Source: Cyprinodon diabolis
Taxonomy: Eukaryota > Chordata > Actinopteri > Cyprinodontiformes > Cyprinodontidae
Length of the DNA: 64,000 nt
Reading direction: 5' to 3'
NCBI GenBank assembly: GCA_030533445.1
Contig: CM060069.1
Span: forward strand, 28,583,337-28,647,336
Below, in pieces: positions 57,877 to 64,000 of the stretch. The notes beneath the pieces are model-generated. The model saw nothing but the letters and a program-made list of their open reading frames with translations, was not told the DNA's origin and ran no database searches. Each line of letters starts with the position of its first letter. Positions within the stretch are counted from its first letter, which is position 1. The position numbers and the translations under genes are program-made.

Positions 57877-60800
57877 GTATGGACAAAACAACCCTATGCA
57901 ATCCAGATTTCATGCATTTAAATGGCACATTGCAGCTGAAATATAGGAGCAGTATTTATAATTTCTTCATCCACATCCATAAATAAATAGATAAGGGAAA
58001 GTGAGAGAGAGCTTCAGAAAATCTGTCTTTGGCCACACTCACAATAAACATTTGTTTATGGTGAAAGAATTAATGCATTTTCATTTTCTCATACCACAAT
58101 AAGATAAAAAAAAAGAAAGAAAAAAAGCACTCTGGTGCATTATGTTGTTTGTAGTAGTTACAGATAGATATGATTGAATATATCATTTTGATATTAAATG
58201 GACAGTGTATGACTAAATTAAAGCGTTTTGAAATCCTAGAACAGGATTTTGTGTCTCATTTTTGATTACAGTTGCCAAAAGAGGATAAACTTGTTCTGGG
58301 TTGATAATACTCTTTGGGTAGAAGGGAAGGAAGGTGACCAAGAAAAGAAAAAGAGGTAATAGACAGAAAGGGTGAGGCAACATTGGCATAGATTTGACCA
58401 ATTTCCAGACAGTTCATGAGGGAATTGAATGAACATGGAGGCTGCAGCCTTACTGCTGAACAGGTAAGTTAATTAAACATAGAGGTAATGTTTATTTTGC
58501 TGTTCTGTCATAAACAGGAAAGGGTAGTGCAGCAGCTTGCCTGTCCTCCCGGCAGAGACGGCTATTATGTTTGTTAGCCTACACCAGAGGAGCTCTGTTG
58601 CAACAGTTATCAGTTAACAGTTACCAGCAGGCAACCGTACATCTCTGAGGAATACTTTTCAAAGATTTTCCATGTTTTTTTTGAGCAGAAAACCAACCAC
58701 AGTATATGATACCCAATCAAACCTAACTCCCATGGGAGAATATTACAGTATGGATGGATGCATTCATTGTTAATGAGGTAAATATTTACCAATTTTGCAA
58801 TACCTGAAAGGAAACTAACAGAATAAGAAAACACCTGCTACACTACACAGTGGAAGCTGTGAGATAAACAAAAGTATGATGAAACCCCACTAGAGTTAGT
58901 GTAACTACATTTTGCTGCCAAGCTATTCATTCTTTCCTTAGAATGTAATTTTTCCAACTTTAAATATTCCCAAATATGCATGTTACTAAATAGCAGCAAA
59001 TATTACAGTGGTGAAAAGAACAAAATTATACTTAAAAAATGTATCAATCAACTAGATGCATTACCCCAGTCCACCCAGAGGAGAATATCAGAATAGGAAG
59101 ATGGTTCAGCAACAGAACAGACAATCAGAGACGGAGGAGAGGCTTAAACACAGGCACATTTCTCTAGTAAACAGTGTTTTTATAAATATATCAACAATCA
59201 TAGAGACATATTTGTGTGATAAAATAAATAATAATACGAATAAAACTAATATAAAAGCATGAAGGACTGCTTAAAGATCCCTCTGTCTGAATACTCCAAC
59301 CTTATAGCTTGATCTTTTTTTAAGATAAGTACTTAAAAAAGCTAAACAATTGTCGCCCATTTTTAAGCATTTAAGTGAATATCTATAAAATTAGTCTGCG
59401 CTTGATTCTTTGTTGAGCTTTAGTCGTGTCACCTCATTTCTCTGTGTGGTTTTTGCTTTCCCTCCGTTTCTCCAATTGATGCCTCTCACAGCTATGGAGC
59501 ATTTTCAGCTTTAATCCGGCTCTGCCCCTGCTGTGTTTGCAACACGCACTCACATATATGAACCGCCCCCACACTGGCAAGCTTAATCACTGAGATAACA
59601 TGCTCCTCTCTCTACTCTTTTGCCCTTCATCTTCATCCCTGAATCTAATATCCTTCAATGAAGTTACCAAGCTCATATTTCTGATTTCTATGGCAGCGTG
59701 TGCTGCTTCTTAAGAAAAACACTGAAAGGAAAGGAAGATGTCTTTAGTATATTAAAGTAAAGTGGCTCGCCTTGGTATAAATATTTATTCATGTCGGTGG
59801 GAGGCGTTAGGCATTCACAGCATTAATAAATTGGATGGGGTTTTAGCCGCAGGAGAGGATCCAGCAGAAACTTGACTTAATTAAAAGAGAAGAATCCGCT
59901 CAGAAAGAAAAATAAATGTTGGATTTGCAAGAGAACAGGTTGTCATGATGCAGAAAATGTATTTTCGTGTGGACTGTACCTAGTGGTTACATGAAGACAA
60001 AACACACTGATCCACACAGAAAAATGGACTCCTGTTTTCACACTTAAACTGTTCAGAACCTACTTTCTGGATCTGATTGTTAACTTCTCACACATTCCTT
60101 CAGTTACTCATAGTTTCATAGAATGATCTGTATTTGCTTTGTTAGATGCATCTCAGGCCTTTTAAGGAGTCAGAAAATAAGAAAGAGCTTCAGGCCAGCT
60201 GCTGACGTGGCAACTTTAGTCACTGCCTGAAAAATATTACATTGGAGCTAATGTTCATGCAGGGTTATTGAAAGGTTGAATCACAGAATGAAAACTTCTG
60301 TCACTGTGTTTTGAAGCATGCAGCAGCTAAATTAAAAAGCCGTGCATCTGATCCAGGATGCTGCTCATCATCCATCGAGAACCAGCCAGAAACACAGGAT
60401 GTTCCACAGCTTCTCAGGCGGGTTGTTATCAGACAAATTCCTGGAATTGATTTTGTACTGCCGGCACGCAGCTTTAATCCCTCAGAATCCAAACCATTAT
60501 ATCAGATTTTAACGTTTGATTTACTTATGATAAAATTAATAGCAAAACTCATTTTAAAATAAAGAAAACAACTAAATCGTAACCAGAGATAAAAAAAAAA
60601 AATCAAAAAGCTTCTTTGAATATATGTGATCATACACAGATCTAAAGATTTCCCTTTTCTGAGAAAAAGTAAATAATATTCTGCTGTATAGCAATGCAAT
60701 ATATCTGTCTGCGGTAGTTGAATTCTGCCAGTGTAGAAGCTTAAAGAATAAGATCTCTTTTCCGATAATGATATTTGTTTTATGAAAGCATATTTTATGG

Positions 60801-62215
60801 TTTTATCTCTAAAGTAAATCAGTTGGAATCTGGTACTACTTGGTAGAAATGTATCTATGTTGCTTTTATTTACCTTAGCGTTCTTAAGTCTTTCAGCAAT
60901 ATTAGGTTTAAAATGATTTACATTAAGTTTCTCAAAACTAAAGGAAGGAACAACTAAAACTAAGAGCAGCTATATATGTTGTACTCTGATGCTAGTTATA
61001 ACAAATGTTGCAGGGAGGCTCTGTCCACTGAGGTTAGGTCAAAATCTTCAGAACTGCAGGTCCGGTAAGGTAAGGTGCCCGATGGATTCATCTAAGGCTG
61101 AGCTGAACGCCAGAGGACACACCTTTAAGACAGAGCTGTTTATGATAGATTTGACAACAGAAATATACATGAGTTAATTCATTGAGAAATATACACATAA
61201 TTAACTAATTAATCAATTACTAGTTAAGGATATTAGATTTCATTACGTTTATTAATAAAATACAATTTAGTTAAATATAATGTCAAAAACAAAACCTTCA
61301 GAATGGAGGTAGCATTCAATATTTTTGTTCCTATGTATCTAATTGAATTTCCATCTTGAGCAACACAAATATCTGAACATTGCTGAACAATGATATTAAT
61401 CCTTTCACACACACCTGTAAGTTAAAACTCCAAGATTCATGTTCAAGAGCACAGAAAACACAGAAATTACACAGAAAACTCTAAAGACTTACATTTTGTC
61501 TCTAAATAAGAGGTTCCTCCAGTCCTAATAATGCGTATGTATGGTCTTTACAGGTGCTGCTATTTGCCTTTTGCAAGCTATGTTAGTCTTCTAGGCCAAA
61601 AGGCCCTACAGTTTTGTTTTTCTAGAGTCGCAGCAAGGACGCTAGAGCTTAGTAAATTAGTTTATCCCCAAATTTACTGAGATAATATTAATTTTGAATA
61701 ATTTGTATTAATTAATTATACAATTTTATTATATAACCAGATAGCATTTAAAGAGACATTACAGAGTTTTCTAAAGATACTGCCACCTTTGGCCAAAAAA
61801 TAGAACTGCACCAATCTTCTGCTTGTCCTGCACTCAAGCTTAACAAGTTTTTTTTTTTTTTTTTTACAGTTTTTCTTATTTATTTTTTTTTACTTAAGTG
61901 CTGTCACCATTGGTGTCTAGTTGAGCTGGATGCCGGTCGCTTCTCAATATCCGCAAAATCCATCTTAAATATAAAGCTTCAATTGTTTTCTCGGTTGTAC
62001 CTATTTAACATGGACAGGCATGACGTCACATCCGCCGAAACAGGGCGGTAACTTCAGACCCAAAGTAAATAAAGGAAAATAGGCTACAGCCTTATAGATG
62101 CATCAGTGATGAGCTACTGAGATGTCAGTCTGCCCATCAAACGATGTTTAATCCTAAATGATCAAATGAAAAAGCTATTTCAATGATATTGTTCAGTAAA
62201 AACTTACATAAAAAG

Positions 62216-62221
<6 letters not shown>

Positions 62222-62306
<85 letters not shown>
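62222..62306. repeat. TA-dinucleotide microsatellite
   Basis: About 42 uninterrupted TA units in the npdc1 intron region. Confidence 0.97.
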
Positions 62307-62308
<2 letters not shown>

Positions 62309-63707
62309 AATTGTGCTTAATTTCACTCAGTTTCAGTTGTTTCATTTATTCATGTTGTCAAAACAGCTAAATAAAGTCCATTAAAACATGATCTTCAATC
62401 CCTTAACCAAAACAGACTGTAGAGATCCCAAGGGGCTATGAGAAAGTCTGGTGAAGTTCCAGTTCCAAGTGGGTATGTGAGAAGACAACAGGGTCTGCTA
62501 TTTTATTGCCTATCCCAACATCTAAAGGTTTTTATCCAGCAATTCCGTTCATCACATTCTTTGGCTGTCCTCTATATAGAAATCATCAATTCTTTGAGAA
62601 TATTTACACATTTACTGTAAAAAAGTATTTGGCATTAAACGGAGAAGTGTACAAATGTCAGTTTGCAAAATAATATTTCAAAATAAATCAGAGGAAATAG
62701 AAAATAAATGAAATATCTATGTTAGATTAGTTAGATTCCAGTTATATGCCACTTGACCTTTTTCTTTTTTTTTAATCACTTCTCCATATTTTGCCTTTGC
62801 CTTTGCTGTTGGAAGAATGGAGGAATATTCTCCTTTGAAGATGTTTTGGTGCTCATATTTAGCTTCATCAGTGGAGAGATTTTTAGCGTGCACAGTAGGT
62901 GAACAGGTAGGCAGAGCTTGCTTTGTGAGCGGGAGCTGCCTATGTTTGACATGGAGGCGTTCACTGCCATTAGTAAACAGACAATGTGCCTCAAAGCCTT
63001 GTCCTTTGGTTAAAAGCACAAACACAGGGACAGAGGAGTTATTCTTTAAAAGCGGGTGTATTGCGTTCAGCTAAATGCAGGGTGTGCACAAAGTGGGTTT
63101 CAGATCTTTTAAAAAGAACCTTTGTGTCATTTTTACCCTTTATCTCTATCATGCTGAATGTTTTATGTTCTTATTTAACTGTGCCTGATGACTGTTAGGA
63201 GTGATATCCAATATCAGTCAACATTCAGCTGGAGTTGTTTAACACTAGATCAAAAAAAAAGAACAGTTTTCTTTTACTCCAGATCATATAGCTATAGTTT
63301 TATACAATTCAATGAAAACCAGCCTTGCATTCAGCCTAAGAAGACATATTACACATAGATATTTTTGTCTTAAGTTCTTTTTTTTTTTGTTCGTTGATCC
63401 GCTTCACTATTTTTAAATTTAACAATGATCATTCCATGTGATTAGGTTTTCATTTACACTTTTGCACAGTTGGGAATTTGCTTTTTTTAACAGGCTACAT
63501 TTCCAGCAGGTATTGTGTCAAAAGGAAAGTGCCAAGTTCATTTCATTAGCACCTCCTAACGACAACTGTCTCTAGGGTTCAGTGAAGAAAGTAAAAGAAA
63601 GTTTCAGAAGTGCAAGACTTTTAGGCCTTTGCTGATATTTGTTTTTGCTTGTTTTCTGAGTTGGGAAATTTATTCCAGTCATGTGATGTGTGTTTTTTTT
63701 CTTTTCT

Positions 63708-63882
63708 TTTTTGTTTGTTTGTTTGTTTGTTTCATTCAGTCATTTAATTTGTGTTGTCTCGTTAGTTTCCCTGAGGCTGCCTATAGAAGGTATTGATATT
63801 AAGTTAAGGATTTGATCAGGACTCCTACTGAATCTTTGTAATGATAAATCCATCCATTCATTAATCCATCCATCTATCCATC
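63708..63882. repeat. GTTT and ATCC tetranucleotide repeats
   Basis: A (GTTT)n run of five to six units at 63708-63731 and an imperfect (ATCC)n run at 63849-63882, separated by unremarkable sequence. Confidence 0.8.
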
Positions 63883-64000
63883 CTTTCACTCTTGGTTTTT
63901 CCAGAAAGGTGTAGTAATTTTGTAAAACAGTAGCTTTTAGGCTGGTTAAGCTATTGGATTGCATTCATTCATGCAGAGCTGTGCACTCAGCTTAGCCTAG

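Larger units (their letters stand above)
57877..64000 (+). other. Downstream npdc1 intron sequence to the window end
   Basis: After exon 2 a GTATGG donor opens an intron. I looked for the next npdc1 exons (juxtamembrane acidic region, transmembrane segment) on the + strand and found none, so they lie beyond 64000. The stretch holds a TA microsatellite at 62222-62306, GTTT and ATCC short repeats near 63708-63731 and 63849-63882, and otherwise AT-rich sequence without elements I recognise. Confidence 0.7.

Overview
This is vertebrate nuclear DNA, most likely from a ray-finned (teleost) fish. The genes are split into many short exons with GT-AG introns. The DNA between them is AT-rich and carries repeats typical of fish: a Tc1-like transposon, a PIF/Harbinger transposon, non-autonomous hAT elements, Penelope-like retroelements, tRNA-derived SINEs and degenerate retrovirus-like sequence. 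No species can be named from the window. I see no operons, CRISPR arrays, tRNA or rRNA genes.

Layout. 1-2735: the end of a hAT-type repeat, a TA microsatellite, then a 2.1 kb fold-back element built from inverted arms and ~166 bp tandem repeats. 3013-13888 (+): complete rcl1, 9 exons, 372 aa. 14156-21181 (-): complete annexin gene, best matched to annexin A3, 13 coding exons, 340 aa, tail-to-tail with rcl1. An inverted Penelope-like insertion and a small hAT element lie in its introns. 23569-32929 (+): edem3, 20 coding exons, 876 aa, head-to-head with the annexin. 32930-43337: 10.4 kb without a cellular gene, holding a minisatellite, a decayed retroviral relic, a TTGGTT-rich repeat and a second clean hAT copy. 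43338-57876 (+, running out of the window): first two coding exons of npdc1, separated by a 14.3 kb intron that contains a SINE and a young intact Tc1 element nested inside an older Harbinger element. 57877-64000: npdc1 intron 2 or beyond, with microsatellites and no recognisable exon.

The four genes do unrelated housekeeping or cell-type jobs: 18S rRNA maturation (rcl1), calcium-dependent membrane binding (annexin), ER glycoprotein quality control (edem3), and a neuronal membrane protein (npdc1). Nothing suggests that they act in one pathway. Exon coordinates were set by hand from similarity to the remembered families, splice consensus and reading phase; every internal junction is phase-consistent and the three complete genes add up to whole codons. 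I found no previously undescribed multi-gene system. The most noteworthy items are the transposon nest with perfect 202 bp inverted repeats, the Penelope insertion at an annexin splice acceptor, the fold-back element, and the missing KDEL tail in edem3.
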